DNA of 64,000 bases from Moritella yayanosii (lineage in GTDB: Bacteria; Pseudomonadota; Gammaproteobacteria; Enterobacterales; Moritellaceae), in contig NZ_LS483250.1 of NCBI RefSeq assembly GCF_900465055.1, positions 1,178,001 through 1,242,000 on the forward strand, written 5' to 3'. Position 1 is the stretch's first letter. Every line of letters starts with the position of its first letter. The notes beneath the pieces are model-generated. The model was given only the letters and a program-made list of their open reading frames with translations. It did no database searches and had not been told where the DNA came from. The position numbers and the translations under genes were made by a program. This document shows, piece by piece, positions 25,328 through 33,525 of this stretch.

Positions 25328-27832
25328 ATGAAAACAAAAATTGCGCTTGCGGTTAGTCTGGCACTAACTTCTCAATCAACACTGTCAAGTACACTAAGTG
25401 CAGAGCAAGCACCTGATAAAATAGGCATGGAAATTGTCGTTAAAGATAAAATAGATCCTGCGTTAACATCGCAGCAATCTTTGTCCGCAGCAGAAATTAA
25501 ACAACGACCAACCGGTAATGGTAATCTCACTGATTTATTAAAATCAAATCCTGCAATTCGCTTTTCAAATTCAGGTAATAACAGCATGAATCAAGGTGAG
25601 ATAAAACCAGAAGATATCTCGATTCACGGCTCAACCGCTTATCAAAATACTTTTAATCTTGATGGGATGACGATCAATAATGATTTAGACCCAGCAAATA
25701 ATAAGTTAGGTGTAACAAACAGTAATTTAAGCAGTGATGAACAAGGCTTCTACCTAGACAGCCGTTTAATCGACAGTATAACTGTATATGATGCCAATAT
25801 TCCTGCCGAATTTGGCGGATTTACTGGTGGCGTTATCGACGTTAACAGCCGCAGTTGGCAAGGTGAAAATCATGCCAGTGTCTTTTATCGTATGACAGAT
25901 TCAAGCTGGAATGAAAATCACGTTGATGAACAACTTAATTTCAGCAGCGGCAATAATGATGCCAGTAACCCTAGCCGCTTCCAGCCCAAGTACAGTAAAC
26001 AAAGTCTAGGAGCCTGGTTTGAAGCTGGAATCACTGATGACTTAGGGCTGGTATTTTCACTTTCACGCCGAAACTCATCGATACCTATGACTAATGTCGG
26101 TAAAAAAGCCGTGACATTAGATAAAGATAATAAATTGATTGGCTTTGCTACTGAAAGCAATATTAAAAAGCAAACTCGCGTTTCAGATAACCTATTCACT
26201 AAATTAACCTGGTATGCCACACCACGCACAACCGCGAACTGGTCAATGACTTATTCGGGTTACAACAGTGAAATGTTCATGAATGGCACTGCAAACTCTG
26301 ATTACTCAGAATCGCATAACGGCCTAGCTAGCAGTTTGAATATTGAACATGCCTTTGATTTTGGCATGTTAGATATGGGTATTAGTATCCAGAATATGCA
26401 AGACATCCGTGATGGTGAGCAAAATTATTATGTTTCTCTTAAAGATTACACCGACTGGCAAAATCCGACCGAGTTTAGTTCTGGCGGACCCGGCGATCTC
26501 ACCACTGAACAACAAAATGTCACCGCAAATGCCAAAATGACATTAGATCCACTCCAATTCGGCAATAGCCAGCATACTTTTACATTCGGTACCGAAATAA
26601 CTCAAACTAATGCTAAGTTTATACGCGATGAAACCTACTACAGAAATAGCTATCAAGGTATGTGGGATTCTATGGAATGGTTATCCTCTGCCAGTCAAGT
26701 AGATGCATTTTTTGCAGGTACTTACCGCACAGACTATCGTAACTATTCTCTGTTTTTCGATGATACTATTAGCATAGGTAATGTAAATATTCGCCCTGGA
26801 TTACGTATTGATCGTGACAGTTTCGTTAAAAATACGAATATAGCACCAAGATTAAGTACCAGTTGGAATGTTTTTGGCGACGGCAGCACTATGCTGACGG
26901 CGGGTCTAAACCGTTATTATGGTCGTTCTATGCTCACTTACGCATTGTACGAAGGTCAAAATGGAGGTCTTAAACACTGTTATATGATGTGTGAACCAAA
27001 CAGTGAAACATCGAGTAATGACTGGGTTGAGACCAATGATTTTGAAGGTATGAGCGATCTTGATACTCCATACAATGATGAGCTTGCCATGAGCCTACAG
27101 CAACGCTGGAATAACAGTATGATAAAACTGGCTTATGTACACAGAAATGGTTATGACGAAGTGCGCAGCCGTCCTAAATATCCCGGCACCAAGAATCCAA
27201 CACAGGCCAGAATTCGTACCTTTGATAATAACGGCAAGACCCAACACGATAATGTGATCTTAAGTGCACGAAATACACAACCATTACGTTGGCTCGCTAC
27301 CGATAACAATCTAACTGCATCGGTAAGCTGGCAACAAACAAGCAGTAATACGCCGATGGATCAAGGATATGCATTTTATGATCCGAGCATTAATCTAGAC
27401 CAAGACAACGTTTGGTACGATGGCAAGATCATCGCCGCCGAAGATCTGCCATCAACAGATTTCAACGCACCTTTATTAGTCAACCTTGAATGGACAACCA
27501 AAATAAACCAATACGGCCTAACTTGGTATAACCTAGCAAATTGGCAAAGTAGTCGCGAGCAGGCAACCCGCCATGAAAACGCCTACGCAATTGACCCGAG
27601 TACAAATAAGCAGGTACTAAAGTATGAATCTGTTAAATTTGCCAGCACCTTCCGCTGGAATACTAAATTGATGTGGCAACCTAAATTTGCCAAAGGTGCA
27701 GCACTATCAATTGAAGTCAATAATGTACTCAATAACAAAAATGCCACAGATTCATTTGTATATAACGACAAAGTTTATCGTACTTATGAAGCAGGTCGCC
27801 AGTTCTGGCTGCAAGCTAGTTACGACATTTAA
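25328..27832 (+). CDS. TonB-dependent outer-membrane receptor (FusA/YddB-like context)
   Basis: The 834-residue protein has a signal peptide (about 1-20), a TonB-box-like EIVV near residue 36, a plug domain (about 50-170, with NLTDLLKSNPAIRFS and PEDISIHGSTAYQNTFNLDGM) and a 22-strand barrel. It ends in ...QFWLQASYDI with a terminal aromatic-containing beta signal. It sits in one rightward operon with an SbmA/YddA-like ABC transporter and an M16 protease, the set found around FusA and YddB receptors. Substrate import of an iron protein or peptide is inferred from context. A Fur-like box lies upstream. Confidence 0.88.
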   Translation: MKTKIALAVSLALTSQSTLSSTLSAEQAPDKIGMEIVVKDKIDPALTSQQSLSAAEIKQRPTGNGNLTDLLKSNPAIRFSNSGNNSMNQGEIKPEDISIHGSTAYQNTFNLDGMTINNDLDPANNKLGVTNSNLSSDEQGFYLDSRLIDSITVYDANIPAEFGGFTGGVIDVNSRSWQGENHASVFYRMTDSSWNENHVDEQLNFSSGNNDASNPSRFQPKYSKQSLGAWFEAGITDDLGLVFSLSRRNSSIPMTNVGKKAVTLDKDNKLIGFATESNIKKQTRVSDNLFTKLTWYATPRTTANWSMTYSGYNSEMFMNGTANSDYSESHNGLASSLNIEHAFDFGMLDMGISIQNMQDIRDGEQNYYVSLKDYTDWQNPTEFSSGGPGDLTTEQQNVTANAKMTLDPLQFGNSQHTFTFGTEITQTNAKFIRDETYYRNSYQGMWDSMEWLSSASQVDAFFAGTYRTDYRNYSLFFDDTISIGNVNIRPGLRIDRDSFVKNTNIAPRLSTSWNVFGDGSTMLTAGLNRYYGRSMLTYALYEGQNGGLKHCYMMCEPNSETSSNDWVETNDFEGMSDLDTPYNDELAMSLQQRWNNSMIKLAYVHRNGYDEVRSRPKYPGTKNPTQARIRTFDNNGKTQHDNVILSARNTQPLRWLATDNNLTASVSWQQTSSNTPMDQGYAFYDPSINLDQDNVWYDGKIIAAEDLPSTDFNAPLLVNLEWTTKINQYGLTWYNLANWQSSREQATRHENAYAIDPSTNKQVLKYESVKFASTFRWNTKLMWQPKFAKGAALSIEVNNVLNNKNATDSFVYNDKVYRTYEAGRQFWLQASYDI

Positions 27833-27851
27833 GTAATTCGTACGCATGTTC

Positions 27852-27876
27852 AGGCGTGGGGACAACTCTCACGCCT
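27852..27876 (+). terminator. Weak hairpin after the receptor gene
   Basis: A 7-bp inverted repeat (27852-27858, 27870-27876) with an 11-nt loop follows the receptor stop codon, then a pyrimidine-rich run without a solid T tract. It is probably an attenuator that lowers downstream expression or protects the receptor mRNA, since the ABC gene starts 43 nt later. Confidence 0.4.
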
Positions 27877-27918
27877 TCTCTACATTTTAATTTATCTCTA
27901 ACTAACGATATTTAAACA

Positions 27919-29643
27919 ATGCAAAAACTCACTTTATTTTGGCAATTAATCAAACCTTTTTGGTTTGCTAAAGAACGTAATTCAGCATTACTTCTACTTA
28001 CGATAGTAATCATATTAAGCTTATCTTCGGTTTGGTTTAGTGTGCAAATAAACCAATGGAATGGTGATTTTTTTAATGCTTTACAACAACTCGATGGCCC
28101 TGTTCTCTATGAATTATTGCAATTCTTTGCAGGTCTAATTGCAGCCTTTATTCTGGTCATGGTGTACACAGATTATTTAAAGAAAAAGCTCATTATTAAC
28201 TTCCGTAGCTGGATGACTACGTATTTATGTGAGAAATGGTTATCCAAATACAGCGATCATTATAGACTAAGGTTGCAAAAATCCGAGCCCGATAATCCTG
28301 ACCAGCGTATTGCCGAAGACGTTGACATATTTATTCAAATCTCCTTAGATTTACTGTTATCTTTTTTACGTTCGGTGGTAACTCTGGGATCCTTTCTCAC
28401 CATTCTCTGGCAACTATCAGGTACGCTTTCTTTCACACTATTCGGTCGTGAACTCAATATTCCCGGTTATATGGTTTGGGCCTGTGTTGGTTACACTCTC
28501 ATTGGTACAGTGATCACACACCTGATTGGTAAGCCACTACAAGCACTTAATTTTAATCAACAAAAACGTGAAGCTGATTTTCGTCGTGCATTGATCTCAC
28601 GCCGAGAGCACAGCGCAGCAATCGCAGGGCAAGGAGGAGAACAACAAGAACAACAGAGTCTTAAAGTATACTTCTCGGCGGTGATTACGAACTGGTATCA
28701 ATTGATGCACTGTGAACGTAATTTAGGCTTCTTTACCGTTGGCTACGCACAAGTGTCCATGTTGGCACCAATTTTCTTCGCATTACCGAAGTTTCTTTCT
28801 GGAGCACTAAAACTAGGCGGATTAATGCAAATAAAGATGGCCTTTATGCAAGTGTCCAGTGCGCTTAGCTGGATTATCTATGCTTATCAGGACATCGCTA
28901 AATGGGGTGCGACTGTCGAGCGTTTAGCCGCATTTATAAATGCACTGGATGAACTTGAGGAGCCGGAACCTACACCGACACCAAACAGTAAAACGATTGC
29001 ATTAAAGAGTAATATTAAACTGTATCTCACCGATGGTAGTCCCTTGTTAACTGCGCAATCAATGACACTAAAGCTGGGCGAATTAACCATGATACAAGGT
29101 CGTTCTGGCATAGGTAAATCTACACTATTCAAAGCCTTGGCAGGTTACTGGCCCCACTTCACTGGTCAAATCCAACGTATTGAATCTATATATTGGATCC
29201 CCCATAGTTTATATTTGCCCGATGTCGATCTTGCTAGACAACTCTGCTACCCGAAAAACAGTACTGATTTCAGTGATACTGAACTGCAGGACACATTGCA
29301 TAAAATAGGATTACCACACCTATGCGAACAACTATATAGCCAAGTTAATTGGAAACAACAGCTATCCGCAGGTGAACAACAACGCCTTATGTTCGCACGT
29401 CTGTTACTCAATCGACCTAAATTAATTTTTATTGATGAAACCACGAGTTCACTTGATATTGATGCAGCCAGTAACTTAATCACATTATTAAAAGCAGAAC
29501 TACCGCAGAGTGCCATTGCATTCATTTCACATCAAGTCGCGCTAACCCAATATGCCGACCAGGTGATCTATATTGAGGACGACAAGATCAATGATAAAAC
29601 CGGTCATGATCTGAATTTAGTTAACACAATTAATATCGCGTAG
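27919..29643 (+). CDS. SbmA/YddA-like ABC transporter (membrane and ATPase fused)
   Basis: This 574-residue protein has an N-terminal membrane domain with about six helices (1-330), of the kind found in SbmA/BacA and YddA (WFSVQINQWNGDFFNALQ, then FRSWMTTYLCEKWL). A fused ATPase follows: Walker A GRSGIGKST (394-402), signature LSAGEQ (482-487) and Walker B LIFIDE (502-507). In Fus-type systems the FusD homologue takes up products of the protease. Direction of transport cannot be read from sequence. It lies between receptor and protease, cotranscribed with both (gaps 86 and 46 nt). Confidence 0.87.
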   Translation: MQKLTLFWQLIKPFWFAKERNSALLLLTIVIILSLSSVWFSVQINQWNGDFFNALQQLDGPVLYELLQFFAGLIAAFILVMVYTDYLKKKLIINFRSWMTTYLCEKWLSKYSDHYRLRLQKSEPDNPDQRIAEDVDIFIQISLDLLLSFLRSVVTLGSFLTILWQLSGTLSFTLFGRELNIPGYMVWACVGYTLIGTVITHLIGKPLQALNFNQQKREADFRRALISRREHSAAIAGQGGEQQEQQSLKVYFSAVITNWYQLMHCERNLGFFTVGYAQVSMLAPIFFALPKFLSGALKLGGLMQIKMAFMQVSSALSWIIYAYQDIAKWGATVERLAAFINALDELEEPEPTPTPNSKTIALKSNIKLYLTDGSPLLTAQSMTLKLGELTMIQGRSGIGKSTLFKALAGYWPHFTGQIQRIESIYWIPHSLYLPDVDLARQLCYPKNSTDFSDTELQDTLHKIGLPHLCEQLYSQVNWKQQLSAGEQQRLMFARLLLNRPKLIFIDETTSSLDIDAASNLITLLKAELPQSAIAFISHQVALTQYADQVIYIEDDKINDKTGHDLNLVNTINIA

Positions 29644-29689
29644 TTTATCAAAAAATCGAATCATAAAATTAAATTTCATGGAGTTATAA

Positions 29690-32623
29690 ATGTTATTTAG
29701 AGCTATACCAATCACAACACTTGCAGTAATAATCAGCCTACTCAGTGCCTGTGGTAGTTACCAAAACAACGACCTAAACACCCATAAGAAAGAAACAGAA
29801 AAAGTAGTAACAACTCAAACTTACCAATCTCAAGATCAGTTACCAATGCGTCCCGATTTGATTACCTATCAATTAGATAATGGACTCGATATTCTATTGT
29901 TACCAAGAAGCAAGTCAGGTGTCGAGCTTAGGTTATTGGTAAACTCAGGTTCATTACATGAAACAGATCAACAACTGGGACTCGCTCATTTTGTTGAACA
30001 TATGGCATTTAAAGGGACACGTAATTTTCCTGACAAACAGAGCTTTTTGGCACTAGAATCTCAAGGCTTAATGCTGGGCAGCCATATTAATGCCGCGACC
30101 AGTTTTAATACCACCGTTTATCGCCTGTCATTACCGGATAACAACAATACTGAATTAGCCCTAAATGTCTTATCAGACTGGGCAAGTGAAATTAGTTTTG
30201 ATAACGACGCATTTAATGCAGAACGCGAAGTTATTGTCGAAGAATGGCGGTTACACCAAGGCAGCGCTTACCGAATTAACAACCAGTTAGAAACTTTGCG
30301 CTACCAGGGTAGCCGTTTTGCTCACCGTAATACTATCGGTGACATTAACATAATCCGTCATGCGCCAGTCAGCCAGGCTAAAGCTTATTATAAACGTTGG
30401 TACCAGCCCCAACGCATGACACTTGTTGTAACCGGGAGCTTTGATCAAACCGATATAAAAAAACAAATTAATGATTATTTTGCAAATAAACCCGCGGGTA
30501 ACACACCTGCCGAACCTAGCAGTTGGCATCAATTTAAGCATAATTCACAACTTGAAAGTAAGTTAATTTTCGACCCGGAACGCGCGGGTAGAATGCTACA
30601 ACTGACCTTACAAAATGACCTACCATCAGCACTTAATACCACGAATGGCCAGTGGCGAGATCTCATTGAGTCAACCTGGATTGCAGTGCTTAATCAGCGT
30701 CTTGATATTCTCACTGACCACGATAAAATTAAATTTGCTCGAATGAATAGTAAAAGTAGTTTATTGAATGCTAACCGAGTTCAAGCATTACTCATCGCGA
30801 AACCTAAAGGTGATGATTACGCCGACACCTTTGCGATTTTAACGCGAGAACTGCAACGTCTAGCAACAGAACCGGTTACACAAGCCGAACTCGATAACGT
30901 GGCTGATATATACATAGCAAAACTATCCCGCCAAGCCGCCAATGAACAAGCATATGAAAATAGTTACCTTGCTGATCGTCTTGTAAATTCAGTATCTAAT
31001 CATATGCCGATGCTCAACAAGCAACAAGAACTGGCGATGGCAATCCAGTGGTTAGAAGCGCTAACACCCGAGCATTTACAAGCATCTGTCATTGAAACAT
31101 TAACGAATAGTGCACCCAAAATCGCTATTATCGGGCCTGATATCGACAAAGGCAAAATAACGGCATCTGAATTAACCCATATCTGGCAACAAGCTCGCCA
31201 ATCGGTACCTGGACCTTTTACTTTAGAAGCCAAGACACAAGATCTGCTCATTACAGCCCCTGATGCCATAAAAACAACCCAAGCACTCAACACGAAAACC
31301 ATTTTGTTGAACCAAACTGGAAAAAATAAAGCATTAACTGAACAATTAACCTTAGAAAACAACATGACGGTTGTCATTCATTCAGACTCGAATTTGCAAG
31401 GTGATGTACAATTCGATCTTAAAATAAAAGGCGGTAATTCGTTAGCAAGTAACAAACAACTGGGCTCAGTTAATTGGGCATTAAACCTAGCTGAACGCTG
31501 TGGTTACGGTGGTTATAGTGCACGTCAACTCGCGAAGTTTTCTCGTAAGGAAGACCTCTTAGTTAACGCATACAGCCAGCAGCTATATCATGGATTTCGC
31601 GGTAAGGCACCTGCCGATAATATGAATAAGTTACTTAGTTTAATCTACTTAAAACTAAGCAGTCCAAACAGCTGCACTGATAAATTGGCTAACATGCAAG
31701 AAAGCTATTATTTAGGTCAAACCAAGTTACCGGCAGAACGTAAATTCTATAATGCACTGACCACAGCCAGCTTTAATCAAAGTCAGCGTTTAGTGTCTTC
31801 AGCATCCGGTCCTTGGAACAAATTTACAAGTCAGCAACTGCACACATTATATCAACAACTATTTTCTCATCCCGAACAGATGCAACTGACTATTTCTGGA
31901 CCCGTTGATATTGAGCGACTAAAACCATTATTATCTCAATGGCTAGGTAACATAGTTACGATACCAGAGACGACAGATCACGCCATAAATATAAGTGAAA
32001 AACAAGAACAACAAGGCTGGCTAGACCACAACATTAAGCCGCTTAATCAAGCTATGCAGCAAACGTTTGCGATTGGCAGCAGTCCAAAAGCGATGGTGCA
32101 AATACATTACAGTGCTGACACACAATGGACATTACAACGTCAACTCGGATTACAGTTGATTGATGAAATGACTAACTTAAGATTGCGTAATAAAATTCGC
32201 GGTGAGGCATCCGGTGTTTATGTTATCAACATGTCTCAGTTATTAGCCAAATACCCTAGTGCCTATTATTTTGCACGTCTAAACTTCACTAGCGCACCCG
32301 AACGGGCAGGAGAATTAGCTCAATTAGCAAATAAAGAAATACAAAAGATCGCACGTAAGGGTTTCTCTTTTGCCGAGCTTAAGCAAGCAAAAAAAACCTG
32401 GCTACTGGCTCAACATCAGCGTGAGAAATATAGCAGTTACTGGCTACAAGCATTAAGTCAACGAACCATCGAAGACGGGATCACCAATCTCAATGAACTA
32501 ACTCAATTGAATACGATTGTATCCGAAATGAGTATCGAAACTATTAATCAAATAGCAAATGAACTTATGGGGCATGCACAAAAAACGTTTATTTTAATGC
32601 CTAAACCTCTTCCTATGGTGTAA
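29690..32623 (+). CDS. PqqL/FusC-like M16 zinc protease, lipoprotein
   Basis: A 977-residue protease with a lipoprotein signal (LLSAC, lipidated Cys21). Its two M16 halves are joined as in PqqL. The active N-terminal half has the inverted zinc motif HFVEH (100-104) and downstream glutamates in NAEREVIVEEW (176-186). The C-terminal half (about 560-970) lacks the zinc motif, as expected. Lipidation places it in the periplasm on a membrane. FusC, the closest functional model, cleaves imported plant ferredoxin to free its iron. Here the substrate is unknown. Confidence 0.9.
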   Translation: MLFRAIPITTLAVIISLLSACGSYQNNDLNTHKKETEKVVTTQTYQSQDQLPMRPDLITYQLDNGLDILLLPRSKSGVELRLLVNSGSLHETDQQLGLAHFVEHMAFKGTRNFPDKQSFLALESQGLMLGSHINAATSFNTTVYRLSLPDNNNTELALNVLSDWASEISFDNDAFNAEREVIVEEWRLHQGSAYRINNQLETLRYQGSRFAHRNTIGDINIIRHAPVSQAKAYYKRWYQPQRMTLVVTGSFDQTDIKKQINDYFANKPAGNTPAEPSSWHQFKHNSQLESKLIFDPERAGRMLQLTLQNDLPSALNTTNGQWRDLIESTWIAVLNQRLDILTDHDKIKFARMNSKSSLLNANRVQALLIAKPKGDDYADTFAILTRELQRLATEPVTQAELDNVADIYIAKLSRQAANEQAYENSYLADRLVNSVSNHMPMLNKQQELAMAIQWLEALTPEHLQASVIETLTNSAPKIAIIGPDIDKGKITASELTHIWQQARQSVPGPFTLEAKTQDLLITAPDAIKTTQALNTKTILLNQTGKNKALTEQLTLENNMTVVIHSDSNLQGDVQFDLKIKGGNSLASNKQLGSVNWALNLAERCGYGGYSARQLAKFSRKEDLLVNAYSQQLYHGFRGKAPADNMNKLLSLIYLKLSSPNSCTDKLANMQESYYLGQTKLPAERKFYNALTTASFNQSQRLVSSASGPWNKFTSQQLHTLYQQLFSHPEQMQLTISGPVDIERLKPLLSQWLGNIVTIPETTDHAINISEKQEQQGWLDHNIKPLNQAMQQTFAIGSSPKAMVQIHYSADTQWTLQRQLGLQLIDEMTNLRLRNKIRGEASGVYVINMSQLLAKYPSAYYFARLNFTSAPERAGELAQLANKEIQKIARKGFSFAELKQAKKTWLLAQHQREKYSSYWLQALSQRTIEDGITNLNELTQLNTIVSEMSIETINQIANELMGHAQKTFILMPKPLPMV

Positions 32624-32673
32624 GAAGGATCATTGTTACTACACTTACTATATTGAAATGAAATCGAGAATTA

Positions 32674-33153
32674 ATGATGAGACTCCATATTTCAACATTA
32701 GTAGTAATATTACTTATAACAGGGATCGAAACAGGCTGCGTAGGTAACCCTTATGGTGATACCTACGCTGTCAGCGATACTCGGCAAATACAGCATGTTT
32801 CTTACGGTGTAATCATTCGCGCAGCACCAGTCAACATTGAGGGCGATAAAGGCAGTAGTACCGTTGGCACCATTGCAGGTGGCGCGGTGGGTGGTATATT
32901 AGGGTCTAAAATCGGTGGTGGTTCTGGCTCAGATATTGCGGCAATAGGCGGGGCTATTTTGGGAGGAGTTGCAGGTAATAAAGCAGCTCAAGGGCTCACG
33001 AAACGTCACGGCGTTAATTTAACCATCAAACTGGATTCCGGTAAAACGATTGCTGTGGTACAAGAAATAAACCCAAATATGTTATTTAGAACAGGTCAGC
33101 GGGTACAAATAAACCAGCAAGGTGGCACAGCGCGGGTTGTTCCGCTTAATTAA
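32674..33153 (+). CDS. Glycine-zipper outer-membrane lipoprotein (SlyB/Pcp-like)
   Basis: The 159-residue protein has a lipobox ending TGC (Cys21), then a glycine-zipper segment (about 65-105, VGTIAGGAVGGILGSKIGGG and GGAILGGVAGNKAA) and a C-terminal beta domain with RTGQRVQINQ. This is the SlyB/Pcp 17-kDa antigen layout. Such proteins stabilise outer-membrane barrels under stress. It starts 50 nt after the protease gene and is probably the last gene of the operon, so it may guard the envelope during receptor expression. Confidence 0.82.
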   Translation: MMRLHISTLVVILLITGIETGCVGNPYGDTYAVSDTRQIQHVSYGVIIRAAPVNIEGDKGSSTVGTIAGGAVGGILGSKIGGGSGSDIAAIGGAILGGVAGNKAAQGLTKRHGVNLTIKLDSGKTIAVVQEINPNMLFRTGQRVQINQQGGTARVVPLN

Positions 33154-33174
33154 TCACGCAGTACCACGCTCGAT

Positions 33175-33471
33175 TTATTTAAGACTCGCGTAATAAGCAG
33201 CTACATTAACAATATCAGCATCCGATAATGCCATGACCATGCCTTTCATGGTTGGATCTGGGCGCTTACCAGATTTAAAATCTTTCAGCTGTTTCACCAG
33301 ATACATAGCTTTTTGTCCGGCTAGGTTCGGGTACATAGGGATCGATGAGATCCCCGCGACACCATGACAGGCCATGCACATACCGGTTTTAGCCTTACCA
33401 GCCTCGATATCAGCAGCTATCGCTGGTATTGTAACCAGTCCGGCTAAGATTAATAATGCTATTTTTTTCAT
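33175..33471 (-). CDS. Small periplasmic cytochrome c (class I, c553-like)
   Basis: This 98-residue protein has a signal peptide (about 1-20, LVTIPAIAA) and one haem motif CMACH (about 32-36). The methionine ligand is likely in MKGMVMAL (about 75-82), and the C-terminal helix reads [12 protein letters not shown] strong AAGGAGGT site precedes the ATG. It is the last gene of the leftward Idr-like operon, 54 nt after the molybdoenzyme gene. It is the natural electron shuttle between the respiratory chain and the Rieske subunit. Confidence 0.9.
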   Translation of the reverse strand: MKKIALLILAGLVTIPAIAADIEAGKAKTGMCMACHGVAGISSIPMYPNLAGQKAMYLVKQLKDFKSGKRPDPTMKGMVMALSDADIVNVAAYYASLK

Positions 33472-33525
33472 GTCTTACCTCCTTAATTCAGGCCTTAAAA
33501 GAGGGCTGTTGCCAGCCCGTTTTAT

